DNA of 64,000 nt from Bacteroides pyogenes (GTDB taxonomy: Bacteria; Bacteroidota; Bacteroidia; Bacteroidales; Bacteroidaceae). Within the stretch, counting starts at the first letter, position 1, and every line of letters begins with the position of its first letter. The stretch spans positions 81,841-145,840 of the forward strand of contig NZ_JACIDI010000006.1 of NCBI RefSeq assembly GCF_014196225.1. Direction: 5' to 3'. Positions 26,055 through 34,730 of this stretch are shown here, one piece after another. The notes below the pieces were generated by a model. The model was not told where the DNA came from. It worked only from the letters and a program-made list of their open reading frames with translations, and searched no databases. A program made the translations under genes and the position numbers.

Positions 26055-27104
26055 CTATTCTTCTGTTTGAATGGTAATCTCTCCCGCTATCGAGCGGTTC
26101 ATCCGGAGGCGGACTTCTTCGGGGCTGTATCCGTGTCCCAACAGGAACATCAGTTTGGCGATGGCGGACTCCGTAGTGCTGTCGTACCCGCTTACCACGC
26201 CTGCTTGCAGAAGCTGGTAACCGGTTTCGTATCGTTCCATCTCTACGGTTCCGGCATTGCATTGAGTCACATTCACTATCACCACGCCTCGTTTGCTGGC
26301 TTCGCATAGCCGGCGGATAAACCAGTCCTTTCGCGGAGCGTTGCCCGACCCGTAGGTTTCGAGCACCAGCGCTTTAAGTCCTTTGATTTCCAGAATGGTG
26401 GCGACAACATCTTCCTGAATGCCGGGAAAAAGTTTCAGTACCGCCACGTTGGTGTCGAGCAGATAATGGGGAATCAGCTTGCGCCGTTCGCCGTTGACGT
26501 GAATCTGTACATTGTTGTATTTAATATGGATGCCTGCTTCCGCCAGTACCGGGTAGTTGAACGATCCGAATGCGTTGAAATTCTCCGCGCTCAGTTTGGT
26601 GGTGCGGTTTCCCCGCATCAAATGGTTCTCGAAGAAGATGCAGACTTCCGGCACGAGTGACTTCCCCTCTCCGTTGCAAGCGGCGGCTATTTCGATACTG
26701 GTCATCAGGTTTTCTTTCCCATCCGTGCGAAGCACTCCGATAGGCAATTGCGAACCTGTCAGAATCACCGGCTTATCCAGATTCTCGAGCATGAAGCTCA
26801 GTGCCGAAGCGGTATAAGCCATCGTGTCCGTTCCGTGTAGGATGACAAATCCCCGGTATCGGTCGTAATTCTCGTAAATGATGCGCACCAGTTTCCGCCA
26901 CATGTCCGGTTCCATATCTGAAGAGTCCATCGGAGGATCGAACTGGTAGGTATCGATAGGGAATTTGAATTTCAGCAATTCGGGGACATGCTTTTGCAGA
27001 TGTTCGAAATCAAAATTCTCGAATGCGCCTGTCTCCGGATTCTCGATCATTCCAATCGTTCCTCCGGTGTATATTAGCAATACGGAAGTGTTTGGTGCCG
27101 TCAT
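26055..27104 (-). CDS. ansA: type I L-asparaginase
   Basis: A 349-aa cytoplasmic-type asparaginase converting asparagine to aspartate and ammonia. The start at 27104 (MTAPNTSVLLIYTGGTIG) was preferred to 27173, since the longer form adds a residue run without family similarity. Both catalytic Thr motifs are present: TGGTIG near the N-terminus and HGTDTMAYTA at about residue 93, plus TGSQLP. No convincing signal peptide remains with this start, in keeping with the AnsA-type enzyme. Monocistronic, upstream of and divergent to the threonine operon. Confidence 0.92.
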   Translation of the reverse strand: MTAPNTSVLLIYTGGTIGMIENPETGAFENFDFEHLQKHVPELLKFKFPIDTYQFDPPMDSSDMEPDMWRKLVRIIYENYDRYRGFVILHGTDTMAYTASALSFMLENLDKPVILTGSQLPIGVLRTDGKENLMTSIEIAAACNGEGKSLVPEVCIFFENHLMRGNRTTKLSAENFNAFGSFNYPVLAEAGIHIKYNNVQIHVNGERRKLIPHYLLDTNVAVLKLFPGIQEDVVATILEIKGLKALVLETYGSGNAPRKDWFIRRLCEASKRGVVIVNVTQCNAGTVEMERYETGYQLLQAGVVSGYDSTTESAIAKLMFLLGHGYSPEEVRLRMNRSIAGEITIQTEE

Positions 27105-27268
27105 AAGCGGATATGATGCTTTTATTTTTTGCAAATGTAGCAAAATTATGGATATAAAATAGCAAAATGACATAAAAGTGCATTTGTTGTTTCGGATGCT
27201 CCGGAAAGGGGAAATGCTTTTTATTAGAAAAATATCGAAAAATGTGATAGATTGAATATTATTATTCT

Positions 27269-27276
27269 TATTTTTG
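27269..27276 (+). promoter_or_regulatory. -7 box of the threonine operon leader
   Basis: TATTTTTG fits TAnnTTTG and lies 36 nt before the putative leader peptide start and 257 nt before thrA, so a long transcribed leader is predicted. Confidence 0.5.
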
Positions 27277-27312
27277 CGACACTTATCAATGATAAAGGTA
27301 GAAACAGAGACT

Positions 27313-27372
27313 ATGATGAATTACTATCCACATACAGTCATGTTCATGTGCACCATGACCCTTAGGGGTTAA
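27313..27372 (+). CDS. putative threonine operon leader peptide, 19 aa
   Basis: A short frame MMNYYPHTVMFMCTMTLRG ends at TAA 27370-27372 inside a hairpin CCCTTA (27359-27364) / TAAGGG (27370-27375). It is rich in Met (5) and has three Thr codons. The arrangement of short ORF plus overlapping hairpin in a long leader resembles transcription attenuation of amino-acid operons, but it lacks the dense run of Thr/Ile codons known from the enteric thr leader, and no U-tract terminator follows. Confidence 0.4.
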   Translation: MMNYYPHTVMFMCTMTLRG

Positions 27373-27458
27373 GGGATAGTATTTGTGTATCTACGCGATT
27401 CACGCCTATGTAAGTAGGCAAAATTCAAAATTTTAGTTTTAGTTGGCAAGGAGATTAA

Positions 27459-27536
27459 ATGAGCCGGTTATATTCTGCCGCTCCATGTCTCGCTTCTGTA
27501 GATTGCCGGCTTGTATCTGTAAAACAACAATCATGA
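27459..27536 (+). CDS. possible 25-aa upstream ORF coupled to thrA
   Basis: ATG at 27459 has an unusually strong Shine-Dalgarno for this group (AAGGAG, 27448-27453). The frame (MSRLYSAAPCLASVDCRLVS, then VKQQS) ends in TGA 27534-27536, overlapping the thrA ATG at 27533 as ATGA. This would couple thrA translation to the small frame. It is out of frame with thrA. Confidence 0.4.
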   Translation: MSRLYSAAPCLASVDCRLVSVKQQS

Positions 27537-29968
27537 AAGTAATGAAATTCGGCGGAACGTCTGTGGGTTCCGCAAAAAGCATATTAAACGTAAAGAGAAT
27601 CGTTGAGGCTGCCGGCGATCCGGTAATCGTAGTCGTTTCCGCATTGGGAGGAATTACCGACAAACTGATACATACGTCGAAGATGGCGGCGGCCGGGGAT
27701 TCGGGGTATGAGGAAGCCTTCGGCGAGATTGTCCGCCGCCATGAAGAGATGGTGGAGGATATTATTCCGGCGGGTGAAAGGAAACATGCGTTGAAACAGC
27801 GGATCGGGGAATTGCTGAATGAGTTGAGAGACATCTTTCAGGGAATTTTCCTCATCAAAGATCTCTCGCCGAAAACATCCGATACGATAGTAAGCTACGG
27901 CGAGCGGCTTTCTTCCATCATTGTCGCCGAACTGATTGAAGGAGCCGAACGGTTCGATTCCCGCGCATTCGTCAAGACGGAGAAGAAGCACAGTAAGCAC
28001 ACATTGGACAAAGATCTGACGAACCGGCTGGTGAGGGAAACGTTTCGTTCCATTCCCAAGGTGGCGGTAGTGCCCGGCTTTATCTCTTCGGACAAAACAA
28101 CGGGAGAGGTGACAAATCTCGGACGCGGCGGTTCGGACTATACGGCAGCGGTGATTGCCGCCGCGCTCGATGCCGACAGTCTGGAAATATGGACGGATGT
28201 AGATGGCTTCATGACTGCCGATCCGCGTGTAATCCCGAATGCTTACACCATCACCGAGCTGAGTTATGTGGAGGCCACCGAGCTTTGTAACTTCGGAGCT
28301 AAAGTCGTTTATCCGCCCACCATCTATCCGGTGTGCCATAAAAACATACCTATTCTGATAAAGAACACGTTCAATCCCGATGGAGCGGGTACGGTTATCA
28401 AGCAAGAGGTATCCAGCTCGCAAAGCAAGGCCATCAAAGGAATCTCCTCGATCAACGATACCAGCCTCATTACGGTGCAGGGCTTGGGAATGGTCGGCGT
28501 CATCGGTGTGAACTACCGCATTTTCAAGGTGTTGGCCAAGAACGGTATCAGTGTGTTTCTCGTTTCGCAGGCTTCTTCGGAGAACAGCACGTCCATCGGA
28601 GTGCGCACTGCCGATGCCGATCTGGCTTGCGAAGTGTTGAACGAAGAGTTTGCCAAAGAGATAGAAATGGGAGAAATCTCGCCGATGCAGGCCGAGAAAG
28701 ATTTGGCAACGGTGGCCATTGTGGGCGAGAATATGAAACATACGCCGGGTATTGCCGGCAAGCTTTTCGGTACGTTGGGGCGAAACGGCATCAATGTAAT
28801 CGCTTGTGCGCAGGGAGCTTCGGAGACCAACATCTCCTTTGTCATCGATTCCCGCTCGCTTCGCAAAGCGTTGAATGTGATTCACGACTCGTTTTTCCTT
28901 TCCGAGTATCAGGTACTCAACCTCTTTATATGCGGCATCGGTACGGTAGGCGGCAGTCTGATAGAACAAATCCGCAGCCAGCGGGAAAGGCTGATGGCGA
29001 AAAACGGATTGAAGTTGCACGTGGTAGGCATCATCGACGGAAGTAGAGCAATGTTCGGGCGCAATGGTTTCGACCTTGCCAATTTCCGTGAAGAACTTAA
29101 AGCCCACGGGATGCCCAGCAGCCGCGAGACCATCCGCGACGAGGTGATAGGGATGAATATATTCAACTCCGTATTTGTGGATTGTACGGCGAGTCCCGAT
29201 ATAGCGTCGCTCTACAAAGACTTCCTGCAGCACAATATCTCTGTGGTGGCAGCCAATAAGATTGCCGCTTCTTCGGAGTATGAGAACTACCGCGAGCTGA
29301 AGACCATCGCGCGCCGGCGTGGCGTTAAGTTTCTTTTCGAGACCAACGTGGGTGCGGGACTGCCCATCATCAATACGATCAATGATTTGATTCACAGCGG
29401 CGACAAGATATTGAAGATCGAGGCGGTGCTTTCGGGCACGCTGAACTACATTTTCAATAAGATCAGTGCCGACCTTCCTTTCAGCCGTACCATCAGGATG
29501 GCGCAGGAGGAGCGATACTCCGAACCCGATCCGCGCATCGACCTGAGCGGAAAGGACGTGATTCGCAAGCTGGTGATTCTGGCGCGCGAGGCGGGTTACC
29601 GCATCGATCAGGAGGATGTGGAGAAGAATCTTTTTGTGCCGAACGACTTTTTCGAAGGTTCTCTGGACGACTTCTGGAAGAAAGTGCCGAGCCTCGATGC
29701 CGCTTTCGAAGAGCGTCGCCGGATTCTGGAGAAAGAACACAAGCATTGGCGCTTTGTGGCCAAGCTGGAAGAGGGGAAAGCTTCCGTCGGCCTGCAGGAG
29801 GTTGCCGCAAACCATCCGTTTTACGGACTGGAAGGCAGCAACAACATCATTCTGCTCACGACGGAACGTTATAAAGAGTATCCGATGATGATTCAGGGAT
29901 ACGGTGCCGGCGCCGGAGTGACCGCAGCCGGAGTATTTGCCGATATCATGAGTATAGCAAACGTATAA
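27533..29968 (+). CDS. thrA: bifunctional aspartokinase / homoserine dehydrogenase
   Basis: An 811-aa fusion enzyme catalysing the first and third steps from aspartate toward threonine. The kinase domain begins with MKFGGTSVGSA (start chosen for this motif) and contains GRGGSDYTA near residue 200. Two ACT regulatory segments follow (about 310-460, LGMVGVIGVNYRIF and ENMKHTPGIAGKLF), the likely threonine feedback sites. The dehydrogenase domain starts at about 465 with GIGTVGGSL and holds NKIAASSEYENYREL and the catalytic-region ETNVGAGLPII. Two bases separate it from the next gene. Confidence 0.97.
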   Translation: MKVMKFGGTSVGSAKSILNVKRIVEAAGDPVIVVVSALGGITDKLIHTSKMAAAGDSGYEEAFGEIVRRHEEMVEDIIPAGERKHALKQRIGELLNELRDIFQGIFLIKDLSPKTSDTIVSYGERLSSIIVAELIEGAERFDSRAFVKTEKKHSKHTLDKDLTNRLVRETFRSIPKVAVVPGFISSDKTTGEVTNLGRGGSDYTAAVIAAALDADSLEIWTDVDGFMTADPRVIPNAYTITELSYVEATELCNFGAKVVYPPTIYPVCHKNIPILIKNTFNPDGAGTVIKQEVSSSQSKAIKGISSINDTSLITVQGLGMVGVIGVNYRIFKVLAKNGISVFLVSQASSENSTSIGVRTADADLACEVLNEEFAKEIEMGEISPMQAEKDLATVAIVGENMKHTPGIAGKLFGTLGRNGINVIACAQGASETNISFVIDSRSLRKALNVIHDSFFLSEYQVLNLFICGIGTVGGSLIEQIRSQRERLMAKNGLKLHVVGIIDGSRAMFGRNGFDLANFREELKAHGMPSSRETIRDEVIGMNIFNSVFVDCTASPDIASLYKDFLQHNISVVAANKIAASSEYENYRELKTIARRRGVKFLFETNVGAGLPIINTINDLIHSGDKILKIEAVLSGTLNYIFNKISADLPFSRTIRMAQEERYSEPDPRIDLSGKDVIRKLVILAREAGYRIDQEDVEKNLFVPNDFFEGSLDDFWKKVPSLDAAFEERRRILEKEHKHWRFVAKLEEGKASVGLQEVAANHPFYGLEGSNNIILLTTERYKEYPMMIQGYGAGAGVTAAGVFADIMSIANV

Positions 29969-29970
29969 AG

Positions 29971-31206
29971 ATGAAGCATATTATCATACTGGGAGACGGC
30001 ATGGCCGATTGGCCGGTGCAGTCGTTAGGCGGCAAGACTTTGTTGCAATATGCCGATACGCCGTATATGGACAAGCTCGCCCGCATGGGACGAAACGGAC
30101 GTTTGGTTACCGTGCCCGAAGGTTTTCATCCCGGCAGCGAAGTCGCCAACATGTCTGTGTTGGGGTATGACCTGCCGAAAGTGTACGAAGGGCGCGGCGT
30201 GCTCGAAGCCGCCAGCATCGGTGTCGACCTGCAACCGCGCGAGATGGCGATGCGCTGTAATCTGGTGTGCGTGGAAGGGGAAATACTGAAGAATCATTCT
30301 TCGGGACACATCTCCACCGAAGAGGCCGATGTGTTGATTCGTTTCCTGCAAGAGGAACTGGGGAACGAACGCGTACGCTTCCATACAGGCGTACAGTATC
30401 GTCATTTATTAGTCGTCGAAGGAGGAAACAAACAATTGGACTGTACCCCTCCGCACGATGTGCCTTTGCAGCCGTTCCGCCCGTTGCTGGTGAAACCCTT
30501 GGCTCCCGAAGCGGAAGAGACGGCGGCTCTGATCAACAATCTTATACTGAAATCGCAGGAACTGCTGATGAATCATCCGTTGAACCTGCGGCGAATGGCC
30601 GAGGGAAAAGATCCTGCCAACAGCATCTGGCCATGGAGTCCGGGCTATCGTCCGCAGATGCCTGCGCTTTCCGCCATCTTTCCGCAGATAAGAAAAGGCT
30701 CTGTGATTTCGGCGGTAGACCTCATCAACGGCATCGGGGCGTATGCCGGACTGCGTCGTATTGCGGTGGATGGAGCGACGGGGCTGTACGATACGAACTA
30801 CGAGAACAAGGTTGCCGCAGCTCTCGAGGCTTTGCGGACGGATGATTTTGTCTATTTGCACATCGAAGCCAGCGATGAGGCGGGGCATGAAGGGGATGTC
30901 CCCTTGAAACTCCGGACGATTGAGAACCTCGACCGGCGCGTTGTCGGCCCGATTTATGAGGCTGTGAAAGATTGGAGCGAGCCGGTTGCGATGGCCGTGC
31001 TGCCCGATCATCCCACACCCTGCGAACTTCGTACGCATACCGCAGAGCCGGTTCCTTTTCTTATTTGGCACCCGGACATCGAGCCCGACGGGGTGCAGAC
31101 GTATGACGAGGCGGCCGCTTGCGAGGGCGTTTACGGATTGCTGAAAGAAGATGAATTTATGAAGAAGTTCATGGGAGAAGGTTCTCCGGAGAGTGCACGG
31201 GGATAA
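29971..31206 (+). CDS. phosphoglycerate-mutase-like proposed homoserine kinase
   Basis: A 411-aa member of the archaeal-type cofactor-independent phosphoglycerate mutase (ApgM) superfamily: IILGDGMADWPV at the N-terminus, a nucleophile region SEVANMSVLGYD, and the metal-site motifs DEAGHEGD and LPDHPTP. Within this family the subgroup sitting between thrA and thrC has been proposed to act as the missing homoserine kinase, because no ThrB homologue is present. Here it is translationally close to thrA (2-bp gap) and 220 bp before thrC, which supports that role over glycolysis. Confidence 0.85.
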   Translation: MKHIIILGDGMADWPVQSLGGKTLLQYADTPYMDKLARMGRNGRLVTVPEGFHPGSEVANMSVLGYDLPKVYEGRGVLEAASIGVDLQPREMAMRCNLVCVEGEILKNHSSGHISTEEADVLIRFLQEELGNERVRFHTGVQYRHLLVVEGGNKQLDCTPPHDVPLQPFRPLLVKPLAPEAEETAALINNLILKSQELLMNHPLNLRRMAEGKDPANSIWPWSPGYRPQMPALSAIFPQIRKGSVISAVDLINGIGAYAGLRRIAVDGATGLYDTNYENKVAAALEALRTDDFVYLHIEASDEAGHEGDVPLKLRTIENLDRRVVGPIYEAVKDWSEPVAMAVLPDHPTPCELRTHTAEPVPFLIWHPDIEPDGVQTYDEAAACEGVYGLLKEDEFMKKFMGEGSPESARG

Positions 31207-31300
31207 CTTTTGCTTTGCAACGTACCGTCGTCATTGGCACAAGACGTGGGCAGACTGAAAAAAGGAATAACCTTTTCTTTGCGCTGTACCGTCGGTGGAT
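31203..31300. repeat. direct repeat, 64-bp spacing
   Basis: ATAACTTTTGCTTTGCAACG followed by TACCGTCG at 31203-31230 recurs, slightly changed, at 31267-31294 (offset 64 bp), in the spacer between the homoserine-kinase candidate and thrC. It may be part of a family of approximately 66-bp repeats in the core genome. Confidence 0.5.
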
Positions 31301-31425
31301 TCTGATGCACTGCTGTTGGGATAATAAGGAAGACGAATGGTTGTGAAAGTGTTGCGTTTTCTTTCCGGCGCATTGTCTGGGCAAGCTTTTGCAGAACTTT
31401 TTTTGTCATAAAATAAAAAAGAACT

Positions 31426-32727
31426 ATGAACTATTACAGTACCAATAAAAAAACGTCGGCGGTTTCGCTGCAAGAAGCTGTGGTGAAAGGGCTTGCCGCA
31501 GACAAAGGGTTGTTTATGCCCGCAACCGTCGAAACTCTTCCGCAAGAGTTTTACGATTCGATCGATACGCTTTCTTTTCAGGAAACAGCGTTTCGTGTGG
31601 CGGAAGCCTTCTTCGGTGAAGATGTTCCTGCGGATGTTTTGCGCCAAATCGTATGCGATACACTGAATTTCGACGTCCCGTTGGTAAGGGTGACGGAGGA
31701 TGTTTATTCGCTGGAACTCTTTCACGGACCGACGCTCGCCTTCAAAGATGTAGGCGCAAGGTTCATGGCGCGCTTGCTGGGTTATTTCATCCGGAAGGAG
31801 AGGCATGGGCAGGTCGATGTGCTGGTGGCTACCTCCGGCGATACGGGAAGTGCCGTAGCCAACGGCTTCCTCGGCGTGGAAGGGATTCGCGTGCACGTGC
31901 TTTATCCTCAAGGGAAAGTAAGTGAAATACAGGAAAAACAGTTTACCACGTTGGGACGGAACATCACGGCGATTGAAGTGGACGGGACATTCGACGACTG
32001 TCAGGCATTGGTGAAAGCCGCTTTCATGGATGAAGAGCTTAACCGACACCTTTCCCTCACCTCCGCCAACTCCATCAATGTGGCCCGCTTTCTTCCCCAA
32101 GCCTTCTATTACTTCTATGCGTACGCGCAGTTGAAACGTATCGGAAAAGCGCAGAATGTGGTTGTTTGCGTGCCGAGCGGCAATTTCGGCAATATTACCG
32201 CCGGACTGTTTGCCAAGAAGATGGGGCTTCCCGTGAAGCGTTTCATCGCCGCCAACAACCGCAACGATATTTTTTACCGGTATCTGCAAACCGGCACATA
32301 CACTCCCCGTCCTTCCATCGCCACCATCGCCAATGCCATGGACGTGGGCGATCCGAGCAATTTCGCCCGTATCATCGACCTCTACGGAAATTCCCATGCC
32401 GCCATTACCGCCGATATTTCCGGCGCTACCTATACGGACGAACAGATTCGCGAGACGGTTGCGCAGACGTGGAGAACGTCCGGTTATCTTCTCGACCCGC
32501 ATGGGGCGTGCGGCTACCGTGCTCTTTCGGAAAGCTTGCAACCCGGTGAAACGGGCATATTCCTCGAGACGGCGCACCCCGCCAAATTCTTGGAGACGGT
32601 GGAAGGCATTGTAGGAGAAAGGGTGGAAGTTCCTGCCAAGTTACAGGCGTTTATGAAAGGAGAGAAGCGGAGCCTGCCGATGCACAAAGATTTCGCCTCC
32701 TTCAAGCGGTACTTGCTCTCGCTGTGA
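31426..32727 (+). CDS. thrC: threonine synthase
   Basis: A 433-aa PLP enzyme converting O-phosphohomoserine to threonine. The PLP lysine lies in HGPTLAFKDVGARF (about residues 103-116) and the phosphate-binding loop in TSGDTGSAVA. Other family blocks include LTSANSINVARFLPQ and VPSGNFGNITAGLF. Length and order fit the ThrC family. It ends the threonine operon; its own 3' end is partly duplicated downstream. Confidence 0.97.
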   Translation: MNYYSTNKKTSAVSLQEAVVKGLAADKGLFMPATVETLPQEFYDSIDTLSFQETAFRVAEAFFGEDVPADVLRQIVCDTLNFDVPLVRVTEDVYSLELFHGPTLAFKDVGARFMARLLGYFIRKERHGQVDVLVATSGDTGSAVANGFLGVEGIRVHVLYPQGKVSEIQEKQFTTLGRNITAIEVDGTFDDCQALVKAAFMDEELNRHLSLTSANSINVARFLPQAFYYFYAYAQLKRIGKAQNVVVCVPSGNFGNITAGLFAKKMGLPVKRFIAANNRNDIFYRYLQTGTYTPRPSIATIANAMDVGDPSNFARIIDLYGNSHAAITADISGATYTDEQIRETVAQTWRTSGYLLDPHGACGYRALSESLQPGETGIFLETAHPAKFLETVEGIVGERVEVPAKLQAFMKGEKRSLPMHKDFASFKRYLLSL

Positions 32728-32793
32728 CCCTGCCTCTGAAGGGCGGCTCGCTTCTGCTCGAGGCCTTCAAGCGGTACTTGCTCTCGCTGTGAC
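32699..32793 (+). repeat. duplicated thrC 3' end, 65-bp spacing
   Basis: A 30-bp block covering the last thrC codons and stop (32699-32728, beginning CCTTCAAGCGGTACTTGC) is repeated identically at 32764-32793. The 65-bp offset resembles the 66-bp repeats elsewhere. The second copy is non-coding. Confidence 0.8.
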
Positions 32794-33147
32794 GAGGAAG
32801 CGAGCTTTTCCCTCCTTGTGCGTGACAGCCGTTTCCGCTACCGACATTCCTTATCAAAGGCGTATGCCTCATTCAAGAGTATGCCGTTCTTCCGTTTAAA
32901 ACTCTTGGAAGTCTTTCGGGAAACGGGATACCCGTACATTTAAGGGCGACCGTTTCCGGTTTTCGTTTGAAGTGAGGGCGGGGCGGTCGCGGGAAAGAAT
33001 CGGTTGTCCCTTTATTGAGTTTTCGCTTCGGCGTAAAGCGGGGTTTGCTTTTTCGGTATGTTGAAGGCCTTTTCCCGGAACACGGAGAAAATTCTTTCAG
33101 AATGTCGTAAAGCTTTTTCGATGGATTGGGAATTTGCTTTCAGTGTC
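32794..33147. other. spacer downstream of thrC
   Basis: About 350 bp without a gene. It probably holds the threonine operon terminator, but no strong stem with a U-run was found. It leads into the repeat cluster at 33148. Confidence 0.4.
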
Positions 33148-33270
33148 GAAACGGAAGCTTTGCTGGTGTGAAACGAATTTCAATAATTGCTTTGTAGGAC
33201 TTCGCCCGGAATTGAAACGGAAGCTTTGTTTGTATGAAACAGAGCTTCTGTTTCACACCAACAAAGCTTC
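33148..33270. repeat. 66-bp direct repeat plus inverted copy
   Basis: GAAACGGAAGCTTTG at 33148 recurs at 33214 (66 bp on). An inverted relative (GTTTCACACCAACAAAGCTT) lies at about 33249-33268 and matches the complement of the first copy (20 of 23 bases over the block). The block CTCTGTTTCATAC on the other strand also appears at about 46260, so a dispersed family is likely. Confidence 0.65.
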
Positions 33271-33329
33271 TGCTGATGTAAAATAGAAGCTCCGTTTGAA
33301 TGAATTGCAATCGCAAGGCGAATGATTGT

Positions 33330-33989
33330 TTAGTGCCCAACCTTCAGGCAGGAGTCTTGCCGGATATCCGCCGGAGCGGTACTTCTCTCCCATGCAATGC
33401 CCGCTTTGTGCCGGCATAAATCCTTCACCCATCCCGCTACAACCTCTTCCACCTTCTCCATCTCTTCTCGCTTGATGGAGAACAGCCCCGATACAATGCA
33501 GGAAGGGCAAAGGCGTTTCAGGTCGGGCAGTGTCTTGCTTGCCGGACTCTTTCCGCTGCTGCATACCGGTATCACAGTCTTTCCTTTCAGCATTTCCCGG
33601 TGATTGTGCAGGAAAGTCTGCATCGGCATGGCGACTTTTCCCAGCCACAGGGGATAACAGATGAAAACCGTATCGTACGCTTCCATATCGTCCAACCGGG
33701 TGCGGATGGCGGGATACTCGTTTCTCTCGTAGATGGCGTTCTTTTCTGCGCGTGCCCGCAGCACCGTTTCCATATAGTTTTCAGGATAGGGCGTTTGCGG
33801 CTCTATCCTCACCGGCTTTCCGCCTACGGCTTTCTGTAGTGCAGCGGCAACCTTTTCTGTGTTTCCGCTCCAAGAGAAGTAAACAATAAGTTGCTTTGTC
33901 GGTTTCTCCTGCGTTTGTGCCGGGAGAGGTTGCAAGCGCAGAACGCAAAGAAGCGTGGCGATGATGAGGGGGAAAACAGGCATCTTCAT
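33330..33989 (-). CDS. exported flavodoxin-like protein
   Basis: A 219-aa flavodoxin-fold protein with an N-terminal hydrophobic signal (MPVFPLIIATLLCVLRLQPL, then PAQ), so it is likely periplasmic. The FMN-binding phosphate loop is clear (YFSWSGNTEKVAAAL) and further family blocks are FICYPLWLGKVAMPMQTFL and CSSGKSPASKTLP. The start at 33989 overlaps the stop of the thiamine pyrophosphokinase as ATGA, so it belongs to the thiamine operon. Its electron partner is unknown; a link to thiamine use is inferred only from position. Confidence 0.8.
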   Translation of the reverse strand: MKMPVFPLIIATLLCVLRLQPLPAQTQEKPTKQLIVYFSWSGNTEKVAAALQKAVGGKPVRIEPQTPYPENYMETVLRARAEKNAIYERNEYPAIRTRLDDMEAYDTVFICYPLWLGKVAMPMQTFLHNHREMLKGKTVIPVCSSGKSPASKTLPDLKRLCPSCIVSGLFSIKREEMEKVEEVVAGWVKDLCRHKAGIAWERSTAPADIRQDSCLKVGH

Positions 33990-34681
33990 TGCGGATGCGA
34001 ATCTTTTTCCCGGCAGAAAGCAAGAAATACGAGGTAATCTCCTTGGCAACGGATAGTGAATTCGGCAGATTTCGCTTGATTCAGCGTACCTTGCCACCAA
34101 TTGTTGAAGTCGCTCAACGGATAGGCCAAACCCTCCGCCTGCAACTCCGAAGCGCCGAAAGAGAAGATGGAGATTTGCTGACCGGGTTGTGCGGCAAAGC
34201 GGCGGGTGCCTCTTGCCGGAACGAAGATACCGTAATCGGTTACCATACGTACGTCCATTCCGCTTCTCATGTATTCGATGAGCAGGCTGATATTGCCCAG
34301 CGTATGATCTTCACGTTTTCCCGTGGCGCCGACAATTGTGATTCGCCGGAACCCCCGTTGCCGAAGATAGCGGACGGCTTTCGTCTGGTCGTTCGTCTCC
34401 TGATCGGAAACATAATGAATGATGGAAGCGAACCGCTCTCTGTTTTCGGCTGAAAGAGAGTCTCCGTCTCCGATGATGATGTCGGGAGTTTTGCCTTGTG
34501 CAATGTATTCATCGGCTGCCCCGTCGCAGCAGACCGTGAATTTGGCTTCCGCCAATATGCGCAAAGGCAGCGGGTGTACAGGATATTCGCCGTTGGCGAG
34601 TATCACGGCTTCGGGTTTAAGGCCGACGGACTCGCTGCCGGTAACGCTGCAAGAGGCGGGATGTTCGGTTGTTTCTTCCAT
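33986..34681 (-). CDS. thiamine pyrophosphokinase
   Basis: A 231-aa enzyme transferring pyrophosphate from ATP to imported thiamine, giving TPP. Family motifs are visible: CCDGAADEYI, the conserved PDIIIGDGDSLS (metal/ATP binding, about residues 67-78), DQETNDQTKAVRYL and GATGKREDHTLGNISLL. It lies 49 bp after the PnuT transporter in the riboswitch-controlled operon, matching the known Bacteroides thiamine salvage set. Confidence 0.95.
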   Translation of the reverse strand: MEETTEHPASCSVTGSESVGLKPEAVILANGEYPVHPLPLRILAEAKFTVCCDGAADEYIAQGKTPDIIIGDGDSLSAENRERFASIIHYVSDQETNDQTKAVRYLRQRGFRRITIVGATGKREDHTLGNISLLIEYMRSGMDVRMVTDYGIFVPARGTRRFAAQPGQQISIFSFGASELQAEGLAYPLSDFNNWWQGTLNQAKSAEFTIRCQGDYLVFLAFCREKDSHPQ

Positions 34682-34730
34682 TTTCTGTATCGTTTATTCT
34701 TAGTCTGCGGATGTTCGGGCGACGGCTTTG

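Noticed and set aside
27584..29815. 743-codon minus-strand frame opposite thrA
   Set aside because: Thr pathway enzyme on the plus strand is unmistakable; the minus frame has no family features and reflects codon bias.
31231..32577. 448-codon minus-strand frame opposite thrC
   Set aside because: Shadow of a conserved gene.
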